Assembly (NCBI GenBank): GCA_030747035.1
Contig: JASLLM010000003.1
Coordinates: 1 to 60,615, forward strand
Direction: 5' to 3'
DNA length: 60,615 nucleotides
From: Alphaproteobacteria bacterium
GTDB lineage: Bacteria > Pseudomonadota > Alphaproteobacteria > GCA-2731375
A program made the translations under genes and the position numbers. The notes beneath the pieces were generated by a model. The model was not told the DNA's origin, did no database searches, and was given only the letters and a program-made list of their open reading frames with translations. Positions 1-8,025 of the stretch are shown piece after piece (position 1 is the stretch's first letter; each line of letters begins with the position of its first letter).

Positions 1-1
1 G

Positions 2-709
2 AATTATGCCCTTGGCACCATTTTTGTCTTTCTTTACGGACTGTTGAGCCTGGCCCCCCTGGTCATGCTGCCGCCCTTCCTGCAGGGTTTACAAGGCTAT
101 CCCATCACCACCGTCGGCGTTCTGATGGCGCCCCGGGGCATGGGCATGATGTTCGCAATGGTGATTTTTGGCCGGCTTGGCGACCGGGTCGATCCCAAAA
201 TCTGGCTGATAGCCGGATTTATCGGCCTGGGGTTGTCATCCCTGGCCATGTCGGACTGGAATTTGCAGGTCAGCGCCTGGCAGGTGTCCTGGACCGGCTG
301 GATCCAGGGCATGGGTGCCGGATTTGTGATCGCGCCCCTGGGTTTGATCACCTTCGCCACCCTGGACGTACGCCACCGCACGGAAGCTTCCTCGGTCTGG
401 AACCTGATCCGCAGCCTGGGCAGCAGCATGGGCGTCGCCATCGCGCTGGCGATCCTGGTTCGGATGAGCGGCACTTCACATGCGGGTCTGAACGAATTCT
501 TCAATCCCTACAACAAGATACTCTGGTCGGTGGGCGGTCCCTGGTTGCCCTTGCCAGGGGCCGAGGGTCTGCCCCAGGTGCAGGCCGAAATCACCCGCCA
601 GGCCGTCATGATCGGCTATGTTGATGTGTTTTATCTCTCGGCCATGACATCCGTGGTGGTCATTCCGCTGGTTCTGCTGATCAGAAAACCCCCAGTACCG
701 GCCAACTAA
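2..709 (+). CDS. DHA2-family MFS efflux transporter (C-terminal part, cut by window edge)
   Basis: The frame is open from the first bases, so the gene begins left of the window; an in-frame TTG at 44 is not a credible start. The visible 235 residues are very hydrophobic, with several membrane segments. They carry features of the C-terminal half of 14-helix EmrB/QacA drug:proton antiporters: the PPFLQGLQGYP segment, then APRGMG and the loop GRLGDRVD between helices. Members of this family export toxic compounds across the inner membrane, usually with an EmrA-type adaptor, which would lie upstream outside the window. The substrate cannot be read from the sequence. The end is a normal TAA, followed by about 100 non-coding bases. 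Confidence 0.85.
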   Translation, partial: NYALGTIFVFLYGLLSLAPLVMLPPFLQGLQGYPITTVGVLMAPRGMGMMFAMVIFGRLGDRVDPKIWLIAGFIGLGLSSLAMSDWNLQVSAWQVSWTGWIQGMGAGFVIAPLGLITFATLDVRHRTEASSVWNLIRSLGSSMGVAIALAILVRMSGTSHAGLNEFFNPYNKILWSVGGPWLPLPGAEGLPQVQAEITRQAVMIGYVDVFYLSAMTSVVVIPLVLLIRKPPVPAN

Positions 710-814
710 GAATGATTCGCAAGGTAAATATTAACGAATTCAGCGCACCATGATGCTGGATTTCAGTGCATGGATGGATGTCGCGGACATTGCATTGATG
801 ATGGGACACGGCGG

Positions 815-1336
815 ATGAGCATGGCGGGCCAGACGACAGAAACGGAGACCGCGCAGCGGTCCGATACCCAGGACCGGCTGAAGGCCTTGGTTGCGGACAC
901 CAATGTCAACGACGACACCTTTCTGGCCACCGATTATCTCAATCATTTCAACGAGATCGTGATGCTGTTGGAAATGGTCCCCGATATGCCCGACATCCTG
1001 GAAGAAGCCAAGGAATGGCAACCCAAAAGCTATGCCCAGCATTTTCAAGACAGCGCCCTCTCAGACAGCGCAATCACCATTGAGGCCTATGAGAACGCGC
1101 CGGCGGAGTTCCGCGAGCCATTCGACGAAACAATTGCGCGCATGAACGCCGTGGTGTTTAAGGGCATTGCGAACATCGAAGCGGCCCTGGACAGCCGCCG
1201 GCCGGAAGAACTGGCCGCGGTCGCGGCAACCACCTGCCGTCTGCTGCAGCGCCTGGTCGATGTCGCATCCGCCATCATCCACGGCAACACGCCGAAGCTG
1301 GAACAGGACGAAATCGACGACCTGCTGAACGGCTGA
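815..1336 (+). CDS. Hypothetical helical protein with a CheY-docking-like C-terminal peptide
   Basis: 173 residues, no signal peptide or membrane segment, predicted mostly helical. I chose the ATG at 815 (MSMAGQ...) because a start at 770 adds an unconvincing Cys/Arg-rich leader. No enzyme motif is recognised. The last residues read LEQDEIDDLLNG after a short linker. This closely resembles the CheY-binding peptides at the N-terminus of FliM (LSQ.EID.LL) and the C-terminus of CheZ (Q.QVDDLL). A role in chemotaxis or as a CheY/response-regulator partner is therefore possible, but this is inference from a short motif. No other chemotaxis gene is visible nearby. It stands alone between a transporter end and a convergent YkgJ gene. 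Confidence 0.7.
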   Translation: MSMAGQTTETETAQRSDTQDRLKALVADTNVNDDTFLATDYLNHFNEIVMLLEMVPDMPDILEEAKEWQPKSYAQHFQDSALSDSAITIEAYENAPAEFREPFDETIARMNAVVFKGIANIEAALDSRRPEELAAVAATTCRLLQRLVDVASAIIHGNTPKLEQDEIDDLLNG

Positions 1337-1351
1337 TTTCCGCCCTGTCCG

Positions 1352-2077
1352 TTAGGAAACGTCCTCCACCTCCATCGCCGGGGCGAAAAGATCGTCGCCA
1401 TGCAGCCAACGCTGAGCCGCATTGTCGGTCTCGAGGGCAATGTTCAAGCCGGCATTAAACTCCAGATTCTCAACATCATGGCCGCTTTCCGCCAGACCGG
1501 CGATCAAGCCATAGCCGACGCCGTCCGCCGCCATGCCCTGCAGCCGCACCTGGGGCACCGGTTCGGACATGCGGGATGCATAGGCCCGCTCGCAAGCCGG
1601 CAGATCGACCGAGGCCACGGCCCGGCAGCTCAGGGGCCGCACCTTGTGGATGGCACAGCTTCGATCCACCAGCATGGCACAGGGCAGCCGCATGGTCTCG
1701 CGCCGTGCTTCATTCTTGCCCCGGGTCAGATAGTCCATATTGGCGACCCGACGTTTGCTGACCTCCAGTTCCGCCGGCGTCTGGGTCTGACGCAGATGGT
1801 CGGCAACCAGAAGGATTTCCGGCGGACTGGCAGTCAGGCGGATATGACAGCAAAAGGGGCAGCCGGCACCGCAGGCGACGGGCTTTTCCGGCGGCACAAG
1901 TTTGTTAACCCGGTCAATGGCACGGTCGGCCCGCGCCAGGGCCGCCCTGGTCATCGCCAGCAGCCGCTTGACCGACGGGTGCCCTGTAAAAACCTTGCCG
2001 GTTGCCTGGCGCTGCGCCTCGGCCACCCGGCCGATCAGGGCCGCCGCCCGCTCGCCCGCCGTGGCCTTGGCCGCCAT
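1352..2077 (-). CDS. YkgJ-family cysteine cluster protein
   Basis: 241 residues. The diagnostic cysteines of the YkgJ (zinc/iron-chelating, CxxxCxxCC) family are present: CGAGCPFCC near residue 70, then a later set in CAMLVDRSCAIHKVRPLSC and a Cys near LPACERAY. The N-terminal third is basic and helical. The family is thought to bind Zn or Fe-S clusters; the biochemical role is unknown for most members. It is the last gene of an apparent three-gene unit with the small protein at 2087-2383 (9 bases away) and the M20 hydrolase upstream of that. A convergent gene ends at 1336. Confidence 0.85.
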   Translation of the reverse strand: MAAKATAGERAAALIGRVAEAQRQATGKVFTGHPSVKRLLAMTRAALARADRAIDRVNKLVPPEKPVACGAGCPFCCHIRLTASPPEILLVADHLRQTQTPAELEVSKRRVANMDYLTRGKNEARRETMRLPCAMLVDRSCAIHKVRPLSCRAVASVDLPACERAYASRMSEPVPQVRLQGMAADGVGYGLIAGLAESGHDVENLEFNAGLNIALETDNAAQRWLHGDDLFAPAMEVEDVS

Positions 2078-2086
2078 TACCGGCCG

Positions 2087-2383
2087 CTAGCCCGCCGGCG
2101 TCGACAGCGCCATGGCGATCTCGTCCCATTCCGCCTCCAGCGAGGAAGTGCATTCCGCCCTCTCGGCGCGGCGATACCAATAGGCGGCATTGGACAAATC
2201 GCCTTCTACCCGGTGCAAATGGGCATGCACCCAGGCGCCGACGGCATCGTCCTGTTCCTGGGCCAGCTTGTGGGCCCGGTCCCACTCCCCCTTCGACACC
2301 CGCCATAGCGCCTCCATTGCCTTGTCCAGGCCCCGAGGCGGGGTTTCCTCCGATAGCGATGCCTTGAATGCGGCAAAATCCAT
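2087..2383 (-). CDS. Small conserved hypothetical protein (TPR-like helical)
   Basis: 98 residues starting MDFAAFK. The start codon shares one base with the stop of the preceding hydrolase (TAATG), and GGAGGCGGG just upstream is a strong ribosome site, so translation is probably coupled. A longer reading frame starting at 2464 overlaps the hydrolase and is unlikely. The composition is Ala/Trp/His-rich and helical, with a KGEWDRAHKLAQ...AYWYRRA pattern like a tetratricopeptide helix pair. This recalls small alphaproteobacterial proteins of unknown role. No catalytic motif is seen. Confidence 0.75.
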   Translation of the reverse strand: MDFAAFKASLSEETPPRGLDKAMEALWRVSKGEWDRAHKLAQEQDDAVGAWVHAHLHRVEGDLSNAAYWYRRAERAECTSSLEAEWDEIAMALSTPAG

Positions 2384-3639
2384 TATCCCGCCTCCGAAGT
2401 CGCTCGCGGCGCATTGGCCCGGTCGATGATGGCATGCAGCAGAACATTGCAGCCGGCGGCGCAATGTTCCTGGGTGGCGCTTTCCACTTCGTTATGGCTG
2501 ATGCCGTCCTTGCAAGGCACAAAGATCATGCCGGTCGGCGCCAGAGTGGATATATGGCAGGCATCGTGGCCGGCGCCGGAAACGATTTTCATGGCCTCCA
2601 GGCCGGCGGCCTCGGCCCCCGCTCGCACCGCCGCGACGCAATCGGCATCGAACACGATCGGCGGCTGGTACCAGATTTCCCGGCAGTCCAGCTCCAGGCC
2701 GCGGGCCGAGGCGGCGGCATCGCAGGCGCTTTCAAGGGCTGCCTTCATGGCGGACAGGCGTTCATCGTCGGGATGGCGGAAATCGACGCTGAAGGCGACC
2801 CGGCCCGGAATGGTATTGCGGGAGTTGGGGCTGACATCGAATTGTCCGACGGTGGCGCAGGCACCCGGTTGAAACTCCAGGCCAATGCGGTTGACGGCGG
2901 CCACGATCTCGGCCGCGCCGACCAACGCGTCACGCCGGGTCTTCATCGGCGTCGGGCCGGCATGGGCTTCCTGCCCCACCAGGGTAACGTCGAACCAGCG
3001 CTGTCCCTGCGCCCCCTGGACAATGCCGATGGTCTTGTCCTCGTCTTCCAGGATCGGGCCCTGTTCGATATGCACCTCGAAGAAGGCAGCCACATCGCCG
3101 ACCTCCGCCGCCTCCGGCCCCAGATAGCCGATTGCCTCCAACTCGTCGCGGAAGGTCTTGCCCTCGGCATCGGCCAGGGCATAGATCTCATCAAGATCGA
3201 ATTTGCCAATCGCCACGCCGGATCCCATCATGGCGGGGGCAAAGCGGCAGCCCTCTTCGTTGGTCCAGACGGTGACTTCCACGGGCCGTTCGGTTTCGTA
3301 GTTCATATCGTTCAAGGTGCGGATTACTTCCAGACCCGACAGGACGCCAAAGACGCCGTCATATTTGCCGCCCGTGGGCTGGGTATCGAGGTGGCTGCCC
3401 GTCATCACCGGGGCCAGGCTGTCGTCCTTGCCCGGGCGCCGGGCATAGATGTTGCCCACGGCATCAACCCTGACGGTGCAGCCCGCCGCCTCGCACCAGC
3501 ACACGAAAAGATCCCGGCCCTGGCCGTCCAGTTCCGTCAAGGCCTGGCGGTTGACGCCGCCCTTCGCGGTGGCGCCAATCTGCGCCATCTCCATCAGGGA
3601 TGCCCACAAACGGTCGCCGTCGATTGCCAGATTTTGCAT
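2383..3639 (-). CDS. M20-family Zn-dependent amidohydrolase (N-carbamoyl-L-amino acid hydrolase / allantoate amidohydrolase type)
   Basis: 418 residues, the usual length for the AmaB/HyuC/AllC group. Metal-site and dimer-interface motifs are in order: GSHLDTQPTGGKYDGVFG (metal His/Asp), NEEGCRF, HIEQGP, a QGQRWFDV lid region, GQEAHAGPTPM, NTIPGRV and GAGHDA near the end. These enzymes remove a carbamoyl group from N-carbamoyl amino acids or ureides in the cytoplasm, releasing CO2 and ammonia. The exact substrate is undetermined. I chose the second ATG of an ATGATG pair, after a GGGGCAGGGGCAGG ribosome site; the upstream extension is not family-like. It leads the unit with the small protein and YkgJ gene. 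No hydantoinase is adjacent. Confidence 0.9.
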   Translation of the reverse strand: MQNLAIDGDRLWASLMEMAQIGATAKGGVNRQALTELDGQGRDLFVCWCEAAGCTVRVDAVGNIYARRPGKDDSLAPVMTGSHLDTQPTGGKYDGVFGVLSGLEVIRTLNDMNYETERPVEVTVWTNEEGCRFAPAMMGSGVAIGKFDLDEIYALADAEGKTFRDELEAIGYLGPEAAEVGDVAAFFEVHIEQGPILEDEDKTIGIVQGAQGQRWFDVTLVGQEAHAGPTPMKTRRDALVGAAEIVAAVNRIGLEFQPGACATVGQFDVSPNSRNTIPGRVAFSVDFRHPDDERLSAMKAALESACDAAASARGLELDCREIWYQPPIVFDADCVAAVRAGAEAAGLEAMKIVSGAGHDACHISTLAPTGMIFVPCKDGISHNEVESATQEHCAAGCNVLLHAIIDRANAPRATSEAG

Positions 3640-3775
3640 CATCCTGCCCCTGCCCCATGCCACGAATATATTTGCCAACGGTAACCGAGCCCGAGGATGG
3701 GGGAAAGAGGCATTCGCCTATCGCGCCGTTCCATGGGACATGAAATACTCAGCCCTGAAACAGGGGAGTACGCCC

Positions 3776-4570
3776 ATGCCATTCCAAACCATCACCGTCG
3801 ACGACCAGGACAGCCATGTCGCCATCACCTTGAACCGCCCGGAGGCCCTGAACTCCATCTCGCCGGATATGACCGACGATCTGAACGCCGCGCTGGACGG
3901 TATTGAAGACCGCCGTCTGCTTTGCGCCTTGATCATCAGTGGCAGCGGCCGGGCATTCTGCGCCGGGGCCGATCTGAAGGCGGCGCAGTCGCGAATGACG
4001 GGCGAGGACGCGGCCAGCGTGAACAGCCAATTCCTGGATGATTTGCGGCGCCTTCTGTTGCGCATAGAGAATTTTCCCGTCCCGGTGATCGCGGCGGTCA
4101 ATGGCCTGGCCCTGGCCGGTGGCTTGGAACTGGTCATGGCCTGCGATCTGGTCATCGCCGTGGAAAGCGCCAAACTGGGCGACGCCCATGCCAACTACGG
4201 CCTGGTGCCGGGGGGCGGAAACTCGGTCCGCCTGCCGCGCAAGATCGGCCCGACCCGGGCCAAGCAATTGATCTATACAGGCGAATTTCTGCCCGCCCGG
4301 CAGATGCTGGAATGGGGTATGATCAACCAGGTGGTGCCCGACGATGGCCTTTCGCAAGGCGTTGCCGACATGGTCGCGAAGCTGGCGAACAAAAGCCCGA
4401 TCGGCCTGCGCCGGATGAAACGCATGGTCGATGACGGCCAGGAACAATCCCTTGAAGCCGCCCTGCGCTACGAGCTGGCCCTCAATGCCCAGCACGCGGC
4501 CTCGGAAGACCGTATCGAGGGCCTGGCCGCCTTCAACGAAAAAAGACAGCCGAAATTCAAGGGTATCTAG
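3776..4570 (+). CDS. Enoyl-CoA hydratase/isomerase family protein
   Basis: 264 residues of the crotonase superfamily. The start at 3776 (MPFQTIT) follows GGGGAG with good spacing; the open frame upstream is antisense to the hydrolase. Motifs: LNRPEALNS, the first oxyanion-hole segment SGRAFCAGADLKA, the second NGLALAGGLELVMACDL, and GLVPGGG in the position where hydratases carry a catalytic Glu. That Glu is replaced (GLVPGGGNSVRLPR), so isomerase, hydrolase or another crotonase chemistry is possible. The C-terminal FNEKRQPKFKG tail is typical. Transcribed divergently from the M20 hydrolase; a cupin gene follows. Confidence 0.9.
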   Translation: MPFQTITVDDQDSHVAITLNRPEALNSISPDMTDDLNAALDGIEDRRLLCALIISGSGRAFCAGADLKAAQSRMTGEDAASVNSQFLDDLRRLLLRIENFPVPVIAAVNGLALAGGLELVMACDLVIAVESAKLGDAHANYGLVPGGGNSVRLPRKIGPTRAKQLIYTGEFLPARQMLEWGMINQVVPDDGLSQGVADMVAKLANKSPIGLRRMKRMVDDGQEQSLEAALRYELALNAQHAASEDRIEGLAAFNEKRQPKFKGI

Positions 4571-4625
4571 AACGCTTTTCCGTGACTGAGCGGTGCGCTA
4601 AGCTGACCCTCAGGGGGAAAAGCAC

Positions 4626-5405
4626 ATGATACACGCCAGGGCATTCCGCGACGTCACGCCATCCCGCTTTGTCGGCAAGCTATTCAACGGCCATACCTAC
4701 GCGCGGACAAACTATCTGGGCTCCGATACCTCGCACCGCGATACACCTCAGGCACTATTGGTGGAGCAATCGGCCAATTCGGTGATACCGCCGCATTTTC
4801 ACGGTATCGATCAATTCCAGGTCATCGTTCATGGCGGCGGCAGCCTGGGCAAACACGCGGTCAAGCCGGTCTGTGTTCATTATGCCAACGCCTACTCCGG
4901 CTATGGCCCCCTGAACGCCGAGGAGGAGGGCATTTTCTATTTCACCCTGCGGGCGCAGTCCGAACCGGGCGCCTTCTTCTTCCCCGAGGGCCGCAAATTT
5001 CAAAAAGCCAATGAGCGGCGCAATCTTACGGCGGAGGTGGACACCGCCCCGGACGACGCTACCCTGGCCGCATGCCGGGGCGTCGAGCAGACCGTCATCT
5101 TTGCCCAGGAGGACGGCGGCCTTTCGGCCCGCGCCGTGCGCATGGGCCCCGGTCAGAGCTATACCGGCCCCGACCCCGCCCTTGGCGGTGGGCAGTATTA
5201 TGTGGTGCTGCGCGGCAACCTAATCCTCGAAGGCGAGAGATATGAAAAATGGTCCTGCATATTTGTCGAGCCGCCGGAACAGCCCCTGACGGTCGATTCA
5301 GACGCGTCGGGGTTGGAGGTCCTGGTGCTGCAATACCCGTTTTGGGAAACCGGGACCGAATTGGCGGGCGATGCACCATTGTATGCAGAAGAAAAAGTAG
5401 ATTAA
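4626..5405 (+). CDS. Cupin-domain protein
   Basis: 259 residues with a cupin metal-binding motif, IPPHFHGIDQFQVIVHGGG, near residue 60 (two His, then Gln/Glu-like position). A second half-barrel in the C-terminal region (GQYYVVLRGNLILEGERYEKW) suggests a bicupin arrangement. There is no signal peptide. Cupins of this form bind Fe, Mn or Ni and act as small-molecule dioxygenases or isomerases, or simply bind ligands; no specific function can be assigned. A GGGGGAAAAGCAC ribosome site precedes the ATG. It lies 55 bases after the crotonase in the same orientation and may be co-transcribed. Confidence 0.8.
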   Translation: MIHARAFRDVTPSRFVGKLFNGHTYARTNYLGSDTSHRDTPQALLVEQSANSVIPPHFHGIDQFQVIVHGGGSLGKHAVKPVCVHYANAYSGYGPLNAEEEGIFYFTLRAQSEPGAFFFPEGRKFQKANERRNLTAEVDTAPDDATLAACRGVEQTVIFAQEDGGLSARAVRMGPGQSYTGPDPALGGGQYYVVLRGNLILEGERYEKWSCIFVEPPEQPLTVDSDASGLEVLVLQYPFWETGTELAGDAPLYAEEKVD

Positions 5406-5409
5406 GCAA

Positions 5410-5421
5410 TAGTAATTACTA
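5410..5421. promoter_or_regulatory. Perfect 12-bp palindrome TAGTAATTACTA upstream of an XRE regulator
   Basis: A perfect AT-rich palindrome in the 115-base gap between the cupin stop and the XRE/S24 gene, in otherwise GC-rich DNA. Position and symmetry fit an operator, perhaps for autoregulation of the downstream XRE gene. No second copy was noticed, so this is tentative. Confidence 0.3.
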
Positions 5422-5520
5422 AATATACGAACAATTCAGGTTCTAAGTGAGATTCCCAGGCGAATTCGCGTGGTTTAGCGGATGCAAGCCCAGGGGCCCG
5501 GCGCTATTCTATATCTCACT

Positions 5521-6246
5521 ATGGCCAATCGATTGCGCATGATCCGGGAAAAACGAGGGCTGTCCGTGGACCAGCTGGCCCAGCGGGTAGGAGCCTCCCG
5601 TTCCAAGATCTACAAGTTGGAGAATGGCAGCCAGCGCCTGACCGACCTTTGGATCACCCGTCTGGCGGCCGCACTTGACGCGGCGCCGGCGGATTTTCTT
5701 TCGGCGGGCGGGCCTTCGATCCCCGTAAGCCATTATATTTCCGCCGCTTTTTCCGACCTCGCCTCTTTTGATATGCCACAGCCCATCGAGCAGCTGTCAC
5801 CTCCCCGCAGATTGAGCCGTCCCGAGGATTGTCTTGCCTGCGAGGTACACGACGATAGCTGTGACGGTATCTATCCGAAGGGCAGCCTCGTCATTCTGCG
5901 GCGCACATCCGGTTTGACGAAACCGCTGAAACCGGGAGACAGGATCGTGGTGCGCCACTACATCGACAATATGGACGATGGCCGGGTCATGGAAATCCTC
6001 CTGGGTCATCTGGGCCGGAACAACGCGGGCGATCTTGTCCTTCTGACGCGCTCCAACAACCGGCAACTGCCCGCCACCATTACCATCCGCCGCGCGGGCC
6101 CTCCCGACGCCAGTCTGGCGGAAGCACAGGGCAAATTCGTGCCGGCGGATGATGCCGCCCTGGCCGGCTATCGCCCGGAAGGTGATGATCAGGCAGAGAT
6201 TCTTGGCGTCGTCGCCATGGTCATTCAGCCTGAAATAGCCGCATAA
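5521..6246 (+). CDS. XRE-family transcriptional regulator with S24/LexA-like C-terminal domain
   Basis: 241 residues. The N-terminal helix-turn-helix runs from MANRLRMIREKRGLSVDQLA through VGASRSKIYKLENGSQRL. The C-terminal half (GIYPKGSLVILRR...LKPGDRIVVRHYI) resembles the LexA/S24 beta fold found in CI-type and SOS-linked repressors. I could not identify the Ser/Lys catalytic pair with confidence, so it may sense without self-cleavage. Start: the ATG at 5521 gives a normal HTH N-terminus, but neither it nor the alternative at 5482 has a clear ribosome site; TATTCT/TATATC lies just upstream, so a leaderless message is possible. A second XRE gene follows 73 bases later. Confidence 0.8.
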   Translation: MANRLRMIREKRGLSVDQLAQRVGASRSKIYKLENGSQRLTDLWITRLAAALDAAPADFLSAGGPSIPVSHYISAAFSDLASFDMPQPIEQLSPPRRLSRPEDCLACEVHDDSCDGIYPKGSLVILRRTSGLTKPLKPGDRIVVRHYIDNMDDGRVMEILLGHLGRNNAGDLVLLTRSNNRQLPATITIRRAGPPDASLAEAQGKFVPADDAALAGYRPEGDDQAEILGVVAMVIQPEIAA

Positions 6247-6280
6247 GAGAATTTATGATTGCTCACTGACATTAAAGTAG

Positions 6281-6310
6281 TTGAACTTTCATATTGATAA
6301 ACCGTATATT
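6281..6310 (+). promoter_or_regulatory. Predicted promoter TTGAAC-N18-TATATT of the second XRE gene
   Basis: TTGAAC at 6281-6286 and TATATT at 6305-6310 with an 18-base spacer. Transcription would start about 6317, only a few bases before the ATG at 6320, implying a leaderless or nearly leaderless mRNA. No Shine-Dalgarno sequence is present, in agreement with this. Confidence 0.5.
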
Positions 6311-6327
6311 GTCTCCATTATGGAGAC
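6311..6327. promoter_or_regulatory. Perfect inverted repeat GTCTCCAT-T-ATGGAGAC across the XRE start codon (likely autoregulatory operator)
   Basis: Two 8-base arms are perfectly complementary around one central T. The right arm begins with the ATG of the XRE gene, and the left arm abuts the predicted -10. A repressor bound here would block the transcription start, so negative autoregulation is the simplest reading. Confidence 0.5.
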
Positions 6328-6736
6328 AGATTTTTCACGCGGCGAAGGTGGGCGACCGCCTGAAAATGACCAAATCGACAAATATGTCGGCGCCAGACTG
6401 CGTCTACGGCGCAAGTTACTCGGCTTTAGTCAGACAAAACTGGCCGATGCGGTCGGACTCACATTCCAGCAAATTCAAAAGTACGAGCGTGGGAAAAGTC
6501 GGATCGCCGCCTCCCGCCTTTGGACGCTGGCACATGCCATGCGGGTTCCCGTCTCGTATTTCTTTGACGGTTTGGATGAACCCGCCCCGATCATCGACGA
6601 ACCCTTGGGCGCATCGGAACTGCGCCTCTGTCACGCAATGCGTCGCCTGCCGCAACAGCAGCGGAGAAGACTTCACGACATGGTCATGGCATTCGCCGAA
6701 CCGTCCGGTCCCGACGAAGGCCCCCAGTCCGGTTAG
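6320..6736 (+). CDS. XRE-family regulator, VGARLRLRR type
   Basis: 138 residues, single HTH domain at about residues 20-75 (VGARLRLRRKLLGFSQTKLA, then LTFQQIQKYERGKSRI), followed by a short Pro/Asp-rich linker and a C-terminal helix (LRLCHAMRRLPQQQRRRLHDMV). This architecture is common and multi-copy in Rhodospirillales and Rhizobiales; the C-terminal helix is probably for dimerisation. No ribosome site precedes the ATG; the start is placed by the HTH and by the promoter/palindrome described separately. An in-frame TTG at 6281 is the -35 element of that promoter and is not favoured. The targets are unknown. Confidence 0.88.
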   Translation: METDFSRGEGGRPPENDQIDKYVGARLRLRRKLLGFSQTKLADAVGLTFQQIQKYERGKSRIAASRLWTLAHAMRVPVSYFFDGLDEPAPIIDEPLGASELRLCHAMRRLPQQQRRRLHDMVMAFAEPSGPDEGPQSG

Positions 6737-6758
6737 GCGTAGCCGCCAGCCCGGCGCC

Positions 6759-7430
6759 TTAGCCCACGATGACATGTTCCTCGGTTATTATTGAGCCGAT
6801 GTGCCCCGGCTCCAGAAAGTTTATTTCGTCCGCCTTGGTGCGCGCATAGGCGTCCGAGTTGGCGGATAGCCGCATGTCCCCCACTGAATCGAACCAGGCC
6901 ATGGGCAGGCCATCCAGGACGGGGGGTTCCGCCTTGCCATAGGCGCCCAGGCGAACCGGACATTGGATATAGCGGCGTAGGGTTTCGATGCCGGCGGCGA
7001 TGGGGCCGTGGTGCTCGCGCCAGTATTTCTGTCCCTCCGCCGGGTCCATGCCGGCCTTGAACTTCAGCAACGAGATGCTCTTAACGCCATTCGCGGGGAT
7101 CGGGCCGACCTTGATCACCACCTCGGTCGTCAGCAATTCCACCAGGCGGTCACCATCGATAAAATTCGGCTCGTCCCGCTTGGCGGCGGCGAACTCCGCC
7201 GTCTGACTCATGGCGCGCAGGGCCTCCTTGTCGTCAACCCAGATCTCGGCGATGCCGTCGCAGATCAGCTCGCCATGGCGATATCCCGCCAGCTTGGGAT
7301 GGCATTGCACATAGCGCCTGATGCCCGGCAGGCGCGCCACGATCGGACCGTGTGTGCCAAGCCAATAGGACTGAAAATCCTCGACCCCCATGCCGGGTTT
7401 GCGGTAGGCCACCTCGCAGATTTTTATCAT
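6759..7430 (-). CDS. Protein with two tandem EthD domains
   Basis: 223 residues forming an internal duplication. Residues ~1-105 and ~110-223 each carry the EthD/dimeric alpha-beta-barrel pattern: KP.M..EDFQSYWLGTHGPIVARLPGIRRYVQC, and later KYWREHHGPIAAGIETLRRYIQC. Single EthD proteins dimerise to form a small-molecule pocket (ethyl tert-butyl ether degradation, polyketide cyclases, dehydratases). Here the dimer is likely built intramolecularly. Histidines in THGP and HHGP are conserved in both halves. No substrate can be named. It ends facing the XRE gene (22-base gap), so the two are convergent. Confidence 0.85.
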   Translation of the reverse strand: MIKICEVAYRKPGMGVEDFQSYWLGTHGPIVARLPGIRRYVQCHPKLAGYRHGELICDGIAEIWVDDKEALRAMSQTAEFAAAKRDEPNFIDGDRLVELLTTEVVIKVGPIPANGVKSISLLKFKAGMDPAEGQKYWREHHGPIAAGIETLRRYIQCPVRLGAYGKAEPPVLDGLPMAWFDSVGDMRLSANSDAYARTKADEINFLEPGHIGSIITEEHVIVG

Positions 7431-7566
7431 TGCCGCCTCACATTCCTGCCCAAAGCAGATCCATTCTAGGTCACAATATAGCAGGTGGCGTAACCGAATT
7501 TTGACTTGCGGCCCGCTTGCCCGCCGCTAGTGTGAAGAACAACAATGACCATAGGGGGATAAATAG

Positions 7567-7977
7567 ATGACCGAAAGCAGGACCGGCGGCTGCCTGTGCG
7601 GCGCCGTGCGCTACGAATTGACGGCGGAACCGATCACGACCATGGTCTGCAATTGTACCATCTGTCAGAAAAGCAGCGGCAGCGCCCTCTCCACCATTGC
7701 CCTGGTGTCCCGCGAGGCCTTGGAAGTGACCGGCGAGTTAAAGGGCTATGAATATGCCGGCGACAGCGGCAACAAACTGGAAATCAACTTCTGCCCCAAT
7801 TGCGGTGCCCCGGTACTGTTGAACATCCGCCGCATGCCCGACATCGTCTCCATCAAGGTCGGAAGTTTCGACGATACCTCGTGGTTCAAGCCAAAACTCA
7901 ACATCTGGACCGACAGCGCCCAAGCCTGGCTGCCCGAGATCGCCGACTGTCAGGCTTTTGCCAAGAATTCCCGCTGA
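7567..7977 (+). CDS. GFA-family (CENP-V/GFA domain) zinc protein
   Basis: 136 residues with the complete GFA cysteine set: GGCLCGAVRY at the N-terminus, CNCTICQKSSGS near residue 30, and CPNCGAPV near residue 75. The family was named for glutathione-dependent formaldehyde-activating enzyme, but most members have no proven activity; they bind Zn and probably handle glutathione or thiol adducts in the cytosol. A second GFA protein lies at 38909-39286. An AGGGGGATAAATAG ribosome site precedes the ATG. The MBL-fold gene follows at 49 bases and may share its transcript. Confidence 0.9.
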   Translation: MTESRTGGCLCGAVRYELTAEPITTMVCNCTICQKSSGSALSTIALVSREALEVTGELKGYEYAGDSGNKLEINFCPNCGAPVLLNIRRMPDIVSIKVGSFDDTSWFKPKLNIWTDSAQAWLPEIADCQAFAKNSR

Positions 7978-8025
7978 CCGGCGGCTTGGCAATCACGAGC
8001 GCCAACATCGAAAGGGGAACCGATC

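Noticed and set aside
2368-3684. 438-codon plus-strand frame
   Set aside because: Antisense shadow of the M20 hydrolase, with His/Gly/Arg-rich sequence and no family motif; the minus-strand gene has complete metal motifs.
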